Source: a virus
DNA: 22,417 nt
Strand: one strand, 5' to 3'
IMG/VR virus record: IMGVR_UViG_3300032050_000878
Location: 1-22,417 of that record
The notes beneath the pieces are model-generated. The model searched no databases. It saw only the letters and a program-made list of their open reading frames with translations, and was not told where the DNA came from. Positions 4,878-13,094 of this stretch are shown in pieces (positions within the stretch are counted from its first letter, which is position 1; each line of letters begins with the position of its first letter). A program made the translations under genes and the position numbers.

Positions 4878-6015
4878 AGGAACACCTGTCTTTTATGCTA
4901 ATAAAAATGCATACGAGGAGGGTTATCCAATAATTTGTAATGAAGGAGGCTCAAGGTCAAGCAAAAGCTATTCCGTTGTTCAGTTACTAATCCATATTGC
5001 TTCAAGCAAACCCAATACAAGGATTTCGTGTGTATCTCATTCCCTACCACATATTAAGCGTGGAGTTTATAGGGATTTTAAAATGATAATGGAGCAATGG
5101 AATTTATGGGATGAAAGTAGTTTCCGTTATACTGATTTCATTTATACGTTTAAGAACGGCTCTTACATTGAGTTATTTGGTCTTGAAGACCCTGACAAAG
5201 CAAAAGGACCAGCAAGGGATATACTATTCGTAAACGAGGCAAACCTTATTAGTAAGGCATTGTTTGACCAGCTTTTGATTCGTACAACTGGACAAGCATT
5301 CTTAGACTGGAATCCAGCCGACTTTATTTCTTGGGTATATGAGGTAGCTGATAACCCAAAGAACAAGCGCATCCATTCTACATACTTAAACAACATAACT
5401 AACTTAAGCGAAAGCCAAATAAAAAACATTGAGCAATACAAAGACTTGCCAGATGACTTTATGTGGAAAGTGTATGGCTTAGGAGAAAGAGGAGCAGCAA
5501 AAGAAATTGTCTATACTCAATGGAAACAATACGATGAAGCACCAGATGGCGATGTATTCTACGGATTGGATTTTGGTTATGTTCACCCAGCTGCATTAGT
5601 TAAGGTTACGCATCACGAAGGACAAAACTACTTTGAGGAAATAGTTTATCAAAGCGGATTAACTTTAAGCGACCTATCAAGATTGATTAAGGAGAAGCTA
5701 CCAGAACGTGCAACAATATATGCGGATGCTGCCGAGCCTAAATCTATTGAGGAACTTTACCGACAAGGGTTTAACATTAAACCAGCCGTCAAAGATGTAT
5801 GGGCAGGTATAGTAAAGATGAAGTCTTATCCAATAAACTTACATTACAATAGCAAAAACCTAAGAAGGGAGTTTATGTCTTATAAATGGAAAAAGGATAA
5901 AAACGATAACGTAATTGAAGAACCTGTAAAGGCAAATGATGACTTGATGGATGCTTGTAGGTATGCCGTGTTTACACATTTAACCAAGCCTAAATTTGAG
6001 GTGTCGGTATTTTAG
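4849..6015 (+). CDS. terminase large subunit (PBSX-like)
   Basis: The packaging motor and nuclease. The ATPase half has a Walker A variant GGSRSSKS at residues 33-40, Walker B DILFVNEAN at 124-132, and an NP-containing coupling block TTGQAFLDWNPA at 146-157. The nuclease half shows three acidic clusters of the RNase-H-like fold: Asp241 in YGLDFGY, Asp293 in YADAAEP, and Asp364/365/368 in NDDLMDACRYAVF. Length (388) is typical for the compact PBSX-like group. The gene sits between TerS and portal, in standard order. All catalytic positions I can identify are present, so it should be functional. Confidence 0.95.
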   Translation: MQDVNQLKIRGTPVFYANKNAYEEGYPIICNEGGSRSSKSYSVVQLLIHIASSKPNTRISCVSHSLPHIKRGVYRDFKMIMEQWNLWDESSFRYTDFIYTFKNGSYIELFGLEDPDKAKGPARDILFVNEANLISKALFDQLLIRTTGQAFLDWNPADFISWVYEVADNPKNKRIHSTYLNNITNLSESQIKNIEQYKDLPDDFMWKVYGLGERGAAKEIVYTQWKQYDEAPDGDVFYGLDFGYVHPAALVKVTHHEGQNYFEEIVYQSGLTLSDLSRLIKEKLPERATIYADAAEPKSIEELYRQGFNIKPAVKDVWAGIVKMKSYPINLHYNSKNLRREFMSYKWKKDKNDNVIEEPVKANDDLMDACRYAVFTHLTKPKFEVSVF

Positions 6016-6026
6016 GATAAATTGTC

Positions 6027-6034
6027 TAACTTTG
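6027..6034 (+). promoter_or_regulatory. TAnnTTTG box before the portal gene
   Basis: TAACTTTG matches the -7 consensus and lies 16 nt before ATG 6051, in the gap between terminase and portal. No clear TTG is seen at -33. This could start a head operon. Confidence 0.45.
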
Positions 6035-6050
6035 TTAAAATTCATATATA

Positions 6051-7427
6051 ATGGGATTACTTGACTTTTTTACTAAAAGACAAAAACTATCAACTGTTTT
6101 ACCACAGATACCTTTTAACGGACAAGTTGCAATACAACAAGGGATAATCACTTGGCAAGGTGGAGATAATATTAGCTTTGTTCGTGATGGTTATTCAGCT
6201 AATGACATAGTTTATTCAATCGTAAAATTAATTACGGATAAAGCAAAACTTGCACCATTCCACGTTTACAAAGTAGTAGATGAAACTTCCGCAAAGAAGT
6301 ATAAAGCGTTAATGAGCCAACCAGATAAAATTGAAAACTGGAAAGATGTAGAAAAGCTACACAAGAAGGCATTTGAATTATATACAGGAGATGCAAGATT
6401 AAACGAGTTATTAAAATATCCAAATGAAGATGATACTTTTGGTGATTTCGTAGAAGCGTGGTGTGCGTTTAAGTTAATTACAGGTAACTCTTTCATTTAC
6501 GCAAAGATGATTGAAGGTGGTAATAACAACGGCAAACCTTATGAGATGTACGTGCTACCTTCTCAATATATGTACGTGTTAGCAAACATTCAAAATTTTC
6601 CTCCAACTATTAGCGGTTACCAATTGAATTATGGTCCACTTTGGAACTTTACTAAACAAGAGATATTACAAGATAAATACTTTAATCCACAATGGAATAC
6701 AACTGGAAATCAACTGTATGGTCAATCTCCTTTAATGGCTGCTGCGAAAAACTTGACTCGTTCAAACGAAGCGAAGACTGCAGCTGTTGCTTCTTTCCAG
6801 AATGGTGGTCCAGCTGGAGTGCTATTTATGAATGATGAACGCTTTGACCCTATTAGTGGAACACAACAAGCACAAGCACTTAAAAAAGCAGTAAGTGAAA
6901 AAGGTGGCTCTGCTAACTTTAATTCAATTGCGGTTAGTGGTTACAAAGTAGATTGGAAACAAATCGGTTTAAGTCCTGTTGAATTAGATATCATTGAAAG
7001 TGAGAAATGGGATATGAAAGCACTTTGTAATATTTACGGAGTACCTGCACAACTTTTAAACGATAGCGATAACAAGACTTATAACAACCAAAGAGAAGGC
7101 GAAAAAGCATTGACATTGCGTTGTGCTATTCCTTTGCTTACAGGTATTAGAGATAACTTAAATCGTAAACTACATTCTGATTGGGGTTATCGTGGAACTG
7201 ATATTTATGTTGACTTTGATGCAAGTGTTTACGGAGAATTAGAAGCAAACAAATCGGAGCAAGTAGAATGGTTAGATAAAGCGTGGTGGATTGCACCAAA
7301 GCAAAAGATGGATATAATGGGATTAGAGATTCCTGATTACATTGACCAAACAGAAATGGAAAAATTATATATTCCATCAAGTTTACAAAGTCCAGATGAG
7401 TTCCAACCATTAACACTACCTGAATAA
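6051..7427 (+). CDS. portal protein (HK97/SPP1-type fold)
   Basis: Forms the dodecameric portal at one capsid vertex through which DNA enters and leaves. The N-terminal part (residues 1-90) carries 'GYSANDIVYSIVKLITDKAK', typical of the portal clip/wing start. The most diagnostic part is residues 315-380: VELDIIESEKWDMKALCNIY, GVPAQLLND, and LRCAIPLLTGIRDNLNRKL, which matches the HK97-portal pattern 'I...FGVPxxLL...T...LxPxLxxIExxLNxxL'. Length (458) is normal. It is followed by a TAATG overlap with the SPP1 gp7-like gene. Confidence 0.92.
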   Translation: MGLLDFFTKRQKLSTVLPQIPFNGQVAIQQGIITWQGGDNISFVRDGYSANDIVYSIVKLITDKAKLAPFHVYKVVDETSAKKYKALMSQPDKIENWKDVEKLHKKAFELYTGDARLNELLKYPNEDDTFGDFVEAWCAFKLITGNSFIYAKMIEGGNNNGKPYEMYVLPSQYMYVLANIQNFPPTISGYQLNYGPLWNFTKQEILQDKYFNPQWNTTGNQLYGQSPLMAAAKNLTRSNEAKTAAVASFQNGGPAGVLFMNDERFDPISGTQQAQALKKAVSEKGGSANFNSIAVSGYKVDWKQIGLSPVELDIIESEKWDMKALCNIYGVPAQLLNDSDNKTYNNQREGEKALTLRCAIPLLTGIRDNLNRKLHSDWGYRGTDIYVDFDASVYGELEANKSEQVEWLDKAWWIAPKQKMDIMGLEIPDYIDQTEMEKLYIPSSLQSPDEFQPLTLPE

Positions 7428-8308
7428 TGATTTGGCAAGATTATAGGAAACTATACTTAAACGCAATAAAAACCTACTCACCTAAGTTCAAGAAAGAACT
7501 ACAAAGGCAAGTGGATACTTATTGCGATACCCAAGATTTAAACGCTATTAGCGATAAGAAGATAAAAAAGACCATCCAAAACGTTCATATTGCAATGGGC
7601 GTTAAGATGGCACAAATTTCCGAGAAGAACGTATCTAAGTCAGTAAAAGGTTATTTCGGTCCAGAGGAGTTTAAAAGTAAGCAAACGGATTTGTTTACTT
7701 ATGTGATGCTAACTTATCTTGAACTAAAAGGATTAGACAATATTGCAGCAGAGATAACTCAAACAACTAAAAACCAAATTCAACAATACTTAATGAAGTC
7801 AGTTGAAGAAGGTTTAACGATGCAAGAAACAATTAAGCTATTAAGAACGGCTGGGATAACGGATTACAGAGCCGAGATGATAGCAAGAACTGAAACAGGT
7901 AGAGCAGCGAACATAGGCTCAATGGTTGGCACGGCATCCACAGGACTTGTAACTATGAAAGAGTGGATAGCAGCAAGGGATAACCGAACAAGACGAGTGC
8001 CAAGAGATATGTTTGACCATTATCATATGGATGGAATAAAAGTAGCATACGATGAAAAATTTAATGTTAAAACTAAGAATGGCGGTTTTGAGCAAATGTT
8101 ACATCCTTGCGACCCAAGTGGAAGTGCTGGGGATGTTATCAATTGCCGTTGTACGTTAGGTTACGAAGCCGTGCGAGGCGAAGATGGAAAGCCAAAAAGG
8201 TTACAAGATAACCCACCGAGAGGAGATATGGGGTTAGTATGGAATCTAATAAATAATGTGGCTTTGATGCAAATTTCTAACTTAATAAGAGATTTGTTAG
8301 CAGATTAA
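7427..8308 (+). CDS. head morphogenesis protein, SPP1 gp7/Mu gpF-like
   Basis: A minor head protein thought to attach to the portal and enter the head with the DNA. Residues 145-165 (YRAEMIARTETGRAANIGSM) and the cysteine-containing block at about 225-245 (MLHPCDPSGSAGDVINCRC, then TLGYE) are the two signatures of the family ('RAxxIARTEtxxA...' and 'hP......~INCRC'). The N-terminal 130 residues are helical and charged, as usual for the portal-binding part. It starts on the last base of the portal stop (TAATG), matching the portal-gp7 coupling seen in many phages. The two cysteines in INCRC may bind metal. Confidence 0.9.
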   Translation: MIWQDYRKLYLNAIKTYSPKFKKELQRQVDTYCDTQDLNAISDKKIKKTIQNVHIAMGVKMAQISEKNVSKSVKGYFGPEEFKSKQTDLFTYVMLTYLELKGLDNIAAEITQTTKNQIQQYLMKSVEEGLTMQETIKLLRTAGITDYRAEMIARTETGRAANIGSMVGTASTGLVTMKEWIAARDNRTRRVPRDMFDHYHMDGIKVAYDEKFNVKTKNGGFEQMLHPCDPSGSAGDVINCRCTLGYEAVRGEDGKPKRLQDNPPRGDMGLVWNLINNVALMQISNLIRDLLAD

Positions 8309-8326
8309 AAAAAATTAATAACTTTG
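8293..8326 (+). promoter_or_regulatory. Bacteroidota-type promoter before the protease-capsid operon
   Basis: TTTG at 8293-8296, a 22-nt spacer and TAACTTTG at 8319-8326. TTAT then leads into ATG 8331, so the mRNA would start at or just before the start codon. The upstream element lies inside the end of the previous gene. Confidence 0.65.
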
Positions 8327-8330
8327 TTAT

Positions 8331-9074
8331 ATGAGTAAGATTGAAAACAAAAGCTACAATGATATGATTTTGGATATAGAGCCAGAATCAAGAACAGTTA
8401 AAGCGTGTTGGTCAAGGATTGGTAACGTTGATTTAGATAACGATATTATCGTTGCTGAAGCGTTTACCAAGACTATCAAAGAACGTGGACCAAAAGGCAA
8501 AAATATGATTTGGTCTTTAGTAGACCATAAAGCTGATATGGCACATACTTTGGGTAAGCCTAAAGAATTGTATATTGAAGGCGATATGCTTGTTGCGGTT
8601 ACTGACTTAATAGAAACTGAATGTGGCGAAGATGCAATCAAGTTATATGAAGCTGGTTTAATCAATCAACACTCAATCGGATTTAGTACGTTAAAGTCGG
8701 ATGTAAACCAAAAGACTGGTGTGCGTACAATTACCGAATTAAAACTATATGAAGGTTCTGCGGTTCTTTGGGGTGCTAATCCAGAAACACCAACATTGGG
8801 TTTCAAGAGTGAAATCAAAGAAACTAAAGAATCTTTATCAATAAGATTAGAAAACTTGATTAAGGCATTTAGAGGTGGAAGTTTCACAGACGACACCTTT
8901 GCTTTAATGGAGATTCAAATAAAACAAATACAAGCCGAGTTATTAACTTTGGAGATTACTGAAACAATCACTCAACCCGCAGAAGCAGTTGAGCCGACAC
9001 CAGAAGTTGAAGAAAAGAATGATGAGGAAGTATTAAAGGCAATTAAGCAATTTAACAATCTATTTAAAAAGTAA
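8331..9074 (+). CDS. HK97-type prohead protease
   Basis: Cleaves the scaffold and capsid N-termini during head maturation. The family's catalytic His and Ser are visible: His66 in SLVDHK and Ser115 in INQHSIGF, with LKLYEGSAVLWGANPET (about 143-158) forming the usual third block and supplying the likely acidic partner. The core ends at about residue 160; the rest is a charged, proline- and glutamate-rich tail to residue 247, which may be scaffold-like and could itself be cleaved. The gene is directly followed by the capsid gene with 2 nt between them, the common protease-capsid pair. No separate scaffold gene is visible, so the capsid's N-terminal coiled coil and this tail may do that job. 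Confidence 0.92.
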   Translation: MSKIENKSYNDMILDIEPESRTVKACWSRIGNVDLDNDIIVAEAFTKTIKERGPKGKNMIWSLVDHKADMAHTLGKPKELYIEGDMLVAVTDLIETECGEDAIKLYEAGLINQHSIGFSTLKSDVNQKTGVRTITELKLYEGSAVLWGANPETPTLGFKSEIKETKESLSIRLENLIKAFRGGSFTDDTFALMEIQIKQIQAELLTLEITETITQPAEAVEPTPEVEEKNDEEVLKAIKQFNNLFKK

Positions 9075-9076
9075 AA

Positions 9077-10168
9077 ATGGAAAATTTAATCAATGAAATG
9101 GCTGAGAACCTTAAAGGTTTTCAAGCTAACGCAGAAGCACAAATCAAAGAAGTGTCTGCACAAATAACTGTCGTAAAAGATGAGTTACAAAAGCAAATCG
9201 ATGGTCAATTAGCTGCACAAAAGAAAGCTGAGAAGAAAGAAGTAAAATTCATCGACCAAGTTATTATGGAGAAATTAGATGGCAACTTCGATGCAATGGA
9301 GAAGTCATTAAAGAACAATGGTAAGTATCGTTTAGATTTAAGCGATGTTAAGACTATGACTTTAAGTGGTAACTTAACTGGTGATGCTCAAGCAACTTAT
9401 GCTCCTAACCCAGCTATCCAACCTTCTCAAAGTTTAAACTTTAGAGATTTAATCCCAACAGTAAGAAGCGAAAGCGGATTGTATGTTTACTATCGTGAGA
9501 ACGCTGGTTTAACTAACAACATCGCAGCTCAAACTGAAGGTTCTAACAAAGGTGAAAACAACTACTCTTTAACAGAAGTTAAAGTTGTAAACGATTACCT
9601 TGCTGGTTTCTCTACTTTCTCTAAGCAAATGTTGAAGTCATTACCTTTTATGACTCAAACTTTACCAAGAATGTTACAAAGAGATTTCTTCAAGGCTGAG
9701 AACGCTGCGTTTTTCTCTACTGTATCTGGTGCTGCAACAGGTTCAACTACAACTGCTGAAACTAACGATTTGTTACAATTAGTAGATTATATCGCAAACC
9801 AAAAACAAGCAAACTTTGTAGCTTCATTTGCATTAGTATCTGAAACTCAAATGGCTCGTTTATTGAAAGCAACTATCGCTGCTGGTTACTATGCTGGTGC
9901 TGGTAGTGTTATTGTTAACCCTAATGGTGGTATCACAATCTGGGGTGTTCCAGTTGTTGCTGCATCTTGGGTAACAGATGACAAAGTATTAATCTTTGAT
10001 AACAGCTACTTAGAAAGAGTTGAAGTTGAAGGTTTAGCTATTGAGTTCTCTTATGAGAATGGCGAAAACTTCCAAAAGAACTTGGTAACTGCTCGTATTG
10101 AGTGTTACGAAGACATCAACTTAATGTTGACTACTTCTGCAATCTTTGCTGATTTAGGTAACGTATAG
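9077..10168 (+). CDS. major capsid protein (HK97 fold)
   Basis: Forms the icosahedral shell. Residues 1-55 are a charged, Ala/Glu/Lys-rich coiled coil (delta domain) acting as scaffold and expected to be removed by the protease encoded upstream. The body begins with a TMTLSGNLTGDAQATYAPNP loop (about 93-112), then RDLIPTVRSESGLYVYYRE (E-loop region), and ends with the A-domain blocks GGITIWGVPVVAAS and NFQKNLVTARIECYEDINLM. At 363 residues it is in the family range. Its upstream promoter and downstream terminator frame a two-gene operon that allows high expression. The gene is noticeably enriched in GCT and AAC codons compared with its neighbours, as is common for abundant proteins. Confidence 0.94.
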   Translation: MENLINEMAENLKGFQANAEAQIKEVSAQITVVKDELQKQIDGQLAAQKKAEKKEVKFIDQVIMEKLDGNFDAMEKSLKNNGKYRLDLSDVKTMTLSGNLTGDAQATYAPNPAIQPSQSLNFRDLIPTVRSESGLYVYYRENAGLTNNIAAQTEGSNKGENNYSLTEVKVVNDYLAGFSTFSKQMLKSLPFMTQTLPRMLQRDFFKAENAAFFSTVSGAATGSTTTAETNDLLQLVDYIANQKQANFVASFALVSETQMARLLKATIAAGYYAGAGSVIVNPNGGITIWGVPVVAASWVTDDKVLIFDNSYLERVEVEGLAIEFSYENGENFQKNLVTARIECYEDINLMLTTSAIFADLGNV

Positions 10169-10191
10169 TTCTAAAGGTTTAGTAAATAATG

Positions 10192-10219
10192 ACCCCTACC
10201 AATTCGGTGGGGGTTTTTT
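10192..10219 (+). terminator. Rho-independent terminator after the capsid gene
   Basis: CCCCTACC (10193-10200) pairs with GGTGGGGG (10206-10213) around loop AATTC, with one G-U pair, and a T6 run follows at 10214-10219. It ends the protease-capsid transcript. Confidence 0.88.
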
Positions 10220-10235
10220 ATTGGAATAAATTAAG

Positions 10236-10243
10236 TAATTTTG
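10236..10243 (+). promoter_or_regulatory. TAnnTTTG box restarting transcription after the terminator
   Basis: TAATTTTG lies 12 nt before ATG 10256 and 16 nt after the terminator T-run. No clean TTG at -33 spacing (the nearest, 10221-10223, is only 12 nt away). Likely promoter for the head-tail joining operon. Confidence 0.5.
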
Positions 10244-10255
10244 TAAAAAAAGGAT

Positions 10256-10798
10256 ATGTCTTATTCTAATTATATAAATGACTTTAGTGCAATGCCTTTG
10301 GGTTCTACTTGTGAGCCTGTAACCTTAGCAGAAGCTAAAAGTTATGCAAGAGTAACAACCAACGCAGAAGATGCTCTAATTGAAATTATGATTAGTTCTG
10401 CAAGAGAGGCGGTTGAAGTAGCCACAGGATTGAGTTTAATCCAAAAGGAAATAGTTGTATTTTTTAACAATGTAAGCGGCAATTTCCCAATACCATTTGG
10501 TCCAGTAAATATCAACACATTTCAATTGTATGATATGGGTCAAGATGGGTTAGAAATAGAAAGCCCAGATTATGATTTAATTGGTGGAATACATCCTACA
10601 TTGGGTTTCCCAAGATATGCTAATCTAAAAGCTACATATTTCGCTGGTTCTACAACAATTCCTAAAGACCTTAAATTAGCCATATTAGACCAAATTTCTT
10701 ATGACTATGAAAATAGAGGGTTAGATGGTGATTCAGGTATTTGTGAAAAGACTTGGAAAGCGTGTCAAAGATGGACAAGAATAAGCCCAATTTTATAA
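10256..10798 (+). CDS. head-tail connector (HK97 gp6-like)
   Basis: An adaptor ring protein that attaches beneath the portal. The diagnostic N-terminal segment CEPVTLAEAKSYARVTTNAE (about 19-38) followed by DALIEIMISSAREAVEVATG matches the 'PVTLaEAKxxLRv...DDxLIxxLIxaAReavE' pattern of phage head-tail connectors. The middle is beta-rich with F/Y residues; the C-terminal helix ends with KACQRWTRISPIL. Length (180) fits. The next gene starts one base after its stop, and the three genes following are the usual joining proteins. Confidence 0.86.
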   Translation: MSYSNYINDFSAMPLGSTCEPVTLAEAKSYARVTTNAEDALIEIMISSAREAVEVATGLSLIQKEIVVFFNNVSGNFPIPFGPVNINTFQLYDMGQDGLEIESPDYDLIGGIHPTLGFPRYANLKATYFAGSTTIPKDLKLAILDQISYDYENRGLDGDSGICEKTWKACQRWTRISPIL

Positions 10799-10799
10799 T

Positions 10800-11141
10800 A
10801 TGAAGTTAGGAAAAGCGAAAGCAAACTACGTTGATGCCAACACGATGACTCGTCAAGTTGGAATTTATGCTCCCACAAGGGTAAGTGATGGTCAAGGTGG
10901 GTTCACTACCACATTTGCCCTACAAAGCACAGTTTGGGGCGATTTAAGACCAGATAATCAAGTTCGTGAGATAGACCAATCGGAATTACAATTCGACCAA
11001 AAAAACAGGCTTTACATTCGTTTTGGGGTTAACATTAACAATTCTTATGAGGTTGACGTTGAAGGTTCAAGATACACAATACATTCTATTAAGAACGTTG
11101 AGAACCAAAATAGGTTTTTAGAGTTAATAATTTATAGATAA
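10800..11141 (+). CDS. head closure / head-tail adaptor (SPP1 gp16-like)
   Basis: A 113-residue beta-barrel protein that plugs the connector. It has the family outline: an N-terminal strand with RQVGIYAPTRVSDGQGGFTT (compare 'R.v.iq.....dg.Gg.~~tw'), VWGDLRP, and the closing YTIHSIKNVENQNRFLELII (compare 'Y.I~~v.n~....~~LeL~~~'). Placement after the gp6-like connector and before the gp10-like protein fits. The start is the ATG one base after the previous stop. The stop overlaps the next start as ATAATG. Confidence 0.84.
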   Translation: MKLGKAKANYVDANTMTRQVGIYAPTRVSDGQGGFTTTFALQSTVWGDLRPDNQVREIDQSELQFDQKNRLYIRFGVNINNSYEVDVEGSRYTIHSIKNVENQNRFLELIIYR

Positions 11142-11557
11142 TGGCATTTGGTCTTAATTTAACAGGAATAAAGGAAGTTAAAAATGCCTTGAAAACAATG
11201 GACAAACATTTAAGGCAAGATGTAGGGGATGAAATTAATGCATCTGCTTTAACCATTCAAAGTAGCGCAAAGCGACTTGCACCTGTTGATTTAGGTTTTT
11301 TAAGAAATAATATTGCTTTAGTTCCTATTGGTGATTTAACATTCTCAGTAGAAGCAAAAGCTAAATATTCGGCTTATATTGAATTTGGAACAGGTGGTCA
11401 AGTTAGCATACCAGCAGGATATGAAGATTTGGCAATGATGTTTAAAGGTAGAGGATTAAGAACTATAAACATAAGACCACAACCTTTTTTGATACCTTCG
11501 TATGAAAATGAAAAGCCAAAATTAATACAAAGACTAAAAAAATTGTTAAATGCTTAA
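11141..11557 (+). CDS. HK97 gp10-like tail completion/neck protein
   Basis: A joining protein of the gp10 family. The pattern is clear: a helix with MDKHLRQDVGDEINASALTI, then SSAKRLAPVDLGFLRNNIAL (about 45-64), AKAKYSAYIEFGTGGQ (about 74-89) and the C-terminal RPQPFLIPSYENEKP (compare 'a.~~aPvdTG.Lr~si.......Ya~~vEfGt......~PqPfl.pA~~~~~~'). Length (138) is normal. It overlaps the next gene by 8 nt. Confidence 0.9.
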   Translation: MAFGLNLTGIKEVKNALKTMDKHLRQDVGDEINASALTIQSSAKRLAPVDLGFLRNNIALVPIGDLTFSVEAKAKYSAYIEFGTGGQVSIPAGYEDLAMMFKGRGLRTINIRPQPFLIPSYENEKPKLIQRLKKLLNA

Positions 11558-11957
11558 CCCTAATATAGAGATAAAGAAATGGTTTTATACCAACTTGACA
11601 AGTGCAAGTGGATTGGTTGTTTACGATGGTTTTGCTCCAGAGGGTGCAGGTAATGAGTATATTGTAATGACTGGAAGGACATCAACACAAGACCAAGGCA
11701 AAAATGGATATACAAATAGTATTTCAATCGTAGTTGATATTATTACAAAAAATGCTAACTTTGGTTATAAACGTGCTGAAACTATAAGCAATTTAGTCTT
11801 GACGGCAATAAATTCAGACACCAATATTACATTGGCAAACGGATTCACGGCATCAAGTTTAAGTGTTGAAAGTGTAAGAAACTTAGACGGCTTAAATCCT
11901 TTAGATAACGTTTTTAGAGTATTGATAACTTATAACATTATAATAACACAAATTTAA
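11550..11957 (+). CDS. tail completion/terminator protein (DUF3168/gp17-like)
   Basis: A 135-residue protein, probably the ring at the head-proximal end of the tail tube. It begins with a helix (IEIKKWFYTNLTSASGLVVY), then beta strands separated by 'EYIVMTGRTS', 'SISIVVDIITKNANFGYKRAE' and 'VFRVLITYNIIITQ', the helix-plus-beta outline of the DUF3168/gp17 group. The identity rests as much on its place between the gp10-like and tail tube genes as on sequence. It overlaps the previous gene by 8 nt. Confidence 0.72.
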   Translation: MLNPNIEIKKWFYTNLTSASGLVVYDGFAPEGAGNEYIVMTGRTSTQDQGKNGYTNSISIVVDIITKNANFGYKRAETISNLVLTAINSDTNITLANGFTASSLSVESVRNLDGLNPLDNVFRVLITYNIIITQI

Positions 11958-11968
11958 AATTAAATAAA

Positions 11969-12418
11969 ATGCCAGAAACAAAAGTAAGCGCAAGAGATTA
12001 TATTCTTTTAGCTGACATAAACAATGATGGAACATTCAAGCCTGTTGCTTGTTTAACATCTAACTCATTAACATCAACTAATGACACAATAGATGCAACA
12101 TCTAAATGTGGTAACGAGTACACTCCAGCTCCTTCTTTTTCTCAATCTTTTGAGTGTGAAGGTTTTGCGATTGATGAAACAGGTACTCCAGCTAAAGATA
12201 GCTACCAACAATTATATGCTGCTCACGCTGCTAAGACTTTATTCGCAATTAAAATGGGTAAAGCAGTTCCATCTTCAGGTGATATCACTTATGGTGGTGC
12301 TGGTCAATTAGTGTTTATTAGCGATTTCGGTGTAACTGCTGACGATAAAGATGATGTTAAATTTACTGCAACTTTCGTAGTAAGTGTTCCTCCTATCACA
12401 CAAACTGAAACTGTATAA
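11969..12418 (+). CDS. major tail protein (tail tube), first copy
   Basis: A 149-residue beta-rich protein in the position of the major tail protein, between tail terminator and assembly chaperone. It contains DYILLADINNDGTFKPVAC, a SNSLTSTNDTIDATSKCGNE block typical for tail tube proteins ('t.s.~.~~d.id.tsk~~~'), SFECEGFAIDETGTPAKDSY, and QLVFISDFGVTADDKDDVKF. The pre-start sequence is very A-rich (TTAAATAAA), a mark of strongly translated Bacteroidota genes. A second protein with similar features is encoded at 16834; this one is the more likely tube subunit because of size and position. Confidence 0.78.
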   Translation: MPETKVSARDYILLADINNDGTFKPVACLTSNSLTSTNDTIDATSKCGNEYTPAPSFSQSFECEGFAIDETGTPAKDSYQQLYAAHAAKTLFAIKMGKAVPSSGDITYGGAGQLVFISDFGVTADDKDDVKFTATFVVSVPPITQTETV

Positions 12419-12431
12419 TAAATAAAAAACT

Positions 12432-12785
12432 ATGTACGAATTAAAGACTGACAACAACACAATCCACTTAAAGTGGGGAACTTGGGCTATGAAAAGGTTT
12501 TGCGAATTAGAGAATAAAAATCTAATGCAGCTAATTGAGGTTTTATCTGGAGGGGTTTATGACTTAGATACAATCGTTCATATTGTTCAAGCCGCAGCAG
12601 AAAGTGGATGCAAGAGCCTTAAAAAGCCTATTGACTTTGATGAATTTGATGTGTGCGAATGGATAGACCAAGTTGGTGGGTTATCGGCAAAAGATGGACA
12701 ATTGGTTGAGTTTATGAGATATATGCAAGACTCAATGACTCCAGATTTAAAGCCAGAGAAAGGCACGGATGAAAAAAAAAATTAG
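12432..12785 (+). CDS. tail assembly chaperone, upstream part (gpG-like)
   Basis: A 117-residue protein in the position of lambda gpG, between tail tube and tape measure, where it keeps the tape measure soluble during tail assembly. Residues 1-100 hold an all-helical block (WAMKRFCELENKNLMQLIEV, IVQAAAESGCKSL, FDEFDVCEWIDQ). The end PEKGTDEKKN is low-complexity and is encoded by a run of ten A residues followed by TAG. That run is a strong slippery site, and the -1 frame continues into the downstream ORF, so a minor part of the ribosomes should make a G-T fusion of about 219 residues. Confidence 0.82.
   Translation: MYELKTDNNTIHLKWGTWAMKRFCELENKNLMQLIEVLSGGVYDLDTIVHIVQAAAESGCKSLKKPIDFDEFDVCEWIDQVGGLSAKDGQLVEFMRYMQDSMTPDLKPEKGTDEKKN
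12772..12785 (+). promoter_or_regulatory. probable -1 frameshift site (ten A residues) of the tail chaperone gene
   Basis: A 10-nt A homopolymer (12772-12781) directly precedes the in-frame TAG (12783-12785). It contains A AAA AAA in the right phase for tandem slippage. A purine-rich AGAGAAAGG lies at 12755-12763, a possible stimulatory Shine-Dalgarno-like element. Transcriptional slippage on the homopolymer would give the same product. Confidence 0.72.
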
Positions 12786-13090
12786 GGTTTTATAGTTGGG
12801 ACTCAATAATTATTCTCGCTATTGAAGTTGGCTTAACGATTAACGAGTTTTGGCAATTGACGTGGCGAGAATTTTTGTTGTATAAAAGGGCTTATGATAA
12901 TAAACAGTTAAAGGAATGGGAACGAACAAGGATGATTAGTTATTTGATTTATAAAGCTAATACAACCGATAAAAGTCCTAAAAGCATTAAAAGTTTTTTT
13001 CCTTTGCCAAGTGATGAAGTTGAAGATGATAAGCCAAAAATAACCCAAGAACAATTGGCAAGGACATTAAAGTTGTATGGAGTAAAATAA
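12779..13090 (+). CDS. tail assembly chaperone, downstream part (gpT-like), expressed by -1 frameshift
   Basis: This frame is open from the A-run and reads KLGFYSWDSIIILAIEVGLT through to LKLYGVK; there is no ATG near its 5' end and only a TTG at 12857, so independent initiation is unlikely. It includes the block WQLTWREFLLYKRAYDNKQL and an acidic C-terminal region (SDEVEDDKPK). Aligned after residue 116 of the upstream protein, it adds about 103 residues. Such a downstream partner immediately before the tape measure is the classic gpG/gpT layout. The tape measure gene starts 4 nt after the stop. Confidence 0.75.
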   Translation, partial: KLGFYSWDSIIILAIEVGLTINEFWQLTWREFLLYKRAYDNKQLKEWERTRMISYLIYKANTTDKSPKSIKSFFPLPSDEVEDDKPKITQEQLARTLKLYGVK

Positions 13091-13094
13091 TAAA

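Noticed and set aside
12093-12311. Plus-strand 72-codon ORF inside the tail tube gene
   Set aside because: Out-of-frame shadow with Leu-rich, unstructured sequence; the tail tube frame explains the region.
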